Part shown: one piece after another, positions 63,077-64,000 of the stretch | Numbering within the stretch: position 1 is the first letter of the stretch | Layout of the letters: each line of letters opens with the position of its first letter | Assembly (NCBI RefSeq): GCF_000732195.1 | Contig: NZ_JNNU01000024.1 | Span: 17,008 to 81,007 of the forward strand | Origin: Neorhizobium vignae | Lineage (GTDB): Bacteria; Pseudomonadota; Alphaproteobacteria; Rhizobiales; Rhizobiaceae | Direction of reading: 5' to 3' | Length of the DNA stretch: 64,000 bases | Position numbers and translations under genes: made by a program | Notes under the pieces: model-generated | Seen by the model: only the letters and a program-made list of their open reading frames with translations | What the model was told of the DNA's origin: nothing | Database searches by the model: none

Positions 63077-63898
63077 TTGGCGAGATATCGGCGGCGCTTC
63101 ACCATTCTAGGCTGCTCGTCGTCGCCCGGCGTGCCAAGGCTGAATGGCGACTGGGGCGCCTGCGATCCGAATAACCCGAAGAACCGCCGCACGCGTGCCG
63201 CCTTCATGGTCGAGCAGATCGCACCCGATGGCGGCAGCACCGTGGTGGTCATCGACACCGGTCCAGACTTTCGCGAACAGATGATCTCCGCCAATGTGCA
63301 GCGGGTCGATGCGGTTCTCTATACCCACGCCCATGCGGATCATCTGCACGGCATCGACGACCTGCGCGGCTATTTCATCCTGCAGCACCATCGCATCCCG
63401 ATCTATGCCGATCCCGTTACCATGGACCGAATCCGCCAGGGGTTCGGTTATTGCCTCGAAACGCCGCCGGGCGGCAATTACCCGCCGATCGTCCGGCCGT
63501 TCCTGATCGAGACCTTGAACGAGCCGATCGTCGTGGACGGGCCGGGCGGACCTATCCGCTTCCTGCCGCATCTGCAGGTGCATGGCGACATCCATTCGCT
63601 GGGCTTTCGGATCGGCGACGTGGCCTATTGCAGCGACGTCAGCGACTTTCCGCCTGAGAGCGTCTCGCGGCTCGGCGGGCTCGACGTACTGATCATCGAT
63701 ACGCTGCAATACAGATATCACCCGAGCCATCTGTCGCTCGAACAGGCGCTCGAATGGATCGCCAAATTTGCGCCGAAGCATGCGATCCTGACGCATATGC
63801 ATCTTCCGCTCGACTACGACACGGTGATGGCCGAAACGCCGCAGCATGTCGAACCGGCCTATGACGGTCTCGCGTTCGAGGTTGCCTTCGATCTCTGA
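63077..63898 (+). CDS. MBL-fold metal-dependent hydrolase (PhnP-like)
   Basis: This 273-residue metallo-beta-lactamase fold protein starts with TTG two bases after the tatD stop. The metal-binding motif HxHxDH is in LYTHAHADHLHGIDDLRGY, and YCSDVSDFPPES and HAILTHMHLPLDYD supply further ligands. The overall pattern resembles PhnP, a phosphodiesterase for cyclic ribose phosphates, but a distinct substrate is possible. It is the last gene of the tmk-holB-metG-tatD run. Confidence 0.9.
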   Translation: MARYRRRFTILGCSSSPGVPRLNGDWGACDPNNPKNRRTRAAFMVEQIAPDGGSTVVVIDTGPDFREQMISANVQRVDAVLYTHAHADHLHGIDDLRGYFILQHHRIPIYADPVTMDRIRQGFGYCLETPPGGNYPPIVRPFLIETLNEPIVVDGPGGPIRFLPHLQVHGDIHSLGFRIGDVAYCSDVSDFPPESVSRLGGLDVLIIDTLQYRYHPSHLSLEQALEWIAKFAPKHAILTHMHLPLDYDTVMAETPQHVEPAYDGLAFEVAFDL

Positions 63899-63967
63899 TC
63901 GCTGGCAGAACTGGCGGAGTGGCCGAGAACGCCCGTTTTCCGGGTCTTGGTGCACATCATCCAGTTC

Positions 63968-63983
63968 CATAATCTATCTTATG
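63968..63983. promoter_or_regulatory. CATAA-N6-TTATG inverted repeat near the window end
   Basis: CATAA (63968-63972) and TTATG (63979-63983) are perfect complements with six bases between. It lies 70 bases after the MBL gene stop, and the next gene lies beyond the window. The form recalls both XerCD dif core arms (CATAA-N6-TTATG) and operators of LysR or GntR regulators. Nothing here decides between these. Confidence 0.45.
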
Positions 63984-64000
63984 CGATGTTTGTATGTAAG

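Overview
The window is about 64 kb of high-GC chromosomal DNA from an alphaproteobacterium of the order Rhizobiales, most likely family Rhizobiaceae (Rhizobium, Neorhizobium or Agrobacterium type). The evidence is protein content (rhizobial GlmU, UvrA, SSB, PII and GlnA sequences, IalB, DUF6894, SdhE directly before mfd), the local order glnB-glnA, uvrA/ssb, gyrA-coaD-ppiA-ppiB-queA-tgt and rlpA-dac-tmk-holB-metG-tatD, and alphaproteobacterial regulatory motifs (a GTTC-N7-GTTC LexA box and a TTAA-N7-TTAA CtrA box). It reads mainly as core chromosome. The only sign of a former mobile element is a decayed tyrosine-recombinase tail beside a tRNA-Ser gene. No IS element, CRISPR array, prophage or rRNA was seen.

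Layout. 1-3.2 kb: start of a HerA-like ATPase on the minus strand, then the acetolactate synthase operon ilvB-ilvN behind a transcription attenuator with an 18-residue leader peptide containing Leu-Ile-Val-Val. 3.3-6.6 kb: aldo/keto reductase, then LysE exporter and a cobalt-type nitrile hydratase operon (alpha, beta, activator). 6.6-8.3 kb: ECF sigma factor, membrane anti-sigma and a small secreted protein, translationally linked on the minus strand. 8.4-16.6 kb: membrane and redox proteins, a RecD-like helicase, a MerR/LuxR fusion regulator, pdxJ, a MarR-GNAT fusion, an Asp/Glu racemase family protein and the divergent qorB-like/HxlR pair with a visible promoter and operator. 16.8-27 kb: glmU, glmS, a DUF502 protein, recG, sdhE and mfd.

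27-35 kb: DMT transporters, a FrnE-like DsbA protein, an orphan peptide-binding protein, IalB, HspQ, and glnB-glnA with a sigma-54 promoter. 35-43 kb: Nnr, DUF72, uvrA and ssb (divergent around a LexA box), HPP-CBS and MarC membrane proteins. 43-51 kb: gyrA, a cluster of three tiny membrane proteins next to a duplicated regulatory element, coaD, two cyclophilins, queA and tgt. 51-56 kb: DUF4864, MFS, a J-domain protein, GNAT, an orphan ORF, the integrase remnant, tRNA-Ser(UGA), a Crp/Fnr regulator and DUF6894. 56-64 kb: rlpA, dac, tmk, holB, metG, tatD and an MBL-fold hydrolase on the plus strand, with a CtrA box ahead of rlpA.

Points most worth a second look are the possibly leaderless ilv leader peptide, the tiny membrane proteins with their shared 11-bp-spaced repeat element, a tRNA-guanine transglycosylase lacking three of four zinc ligands, a carboxypeptidase-family protein with altered SxN and KTG motifs, the MerR-LuxR fusion, and the integrase remnant with its orphan gene. 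Start sites were chosen from visible ribosome binding sites and family lengths. All functional statements come from reading the sequence, without database searches.
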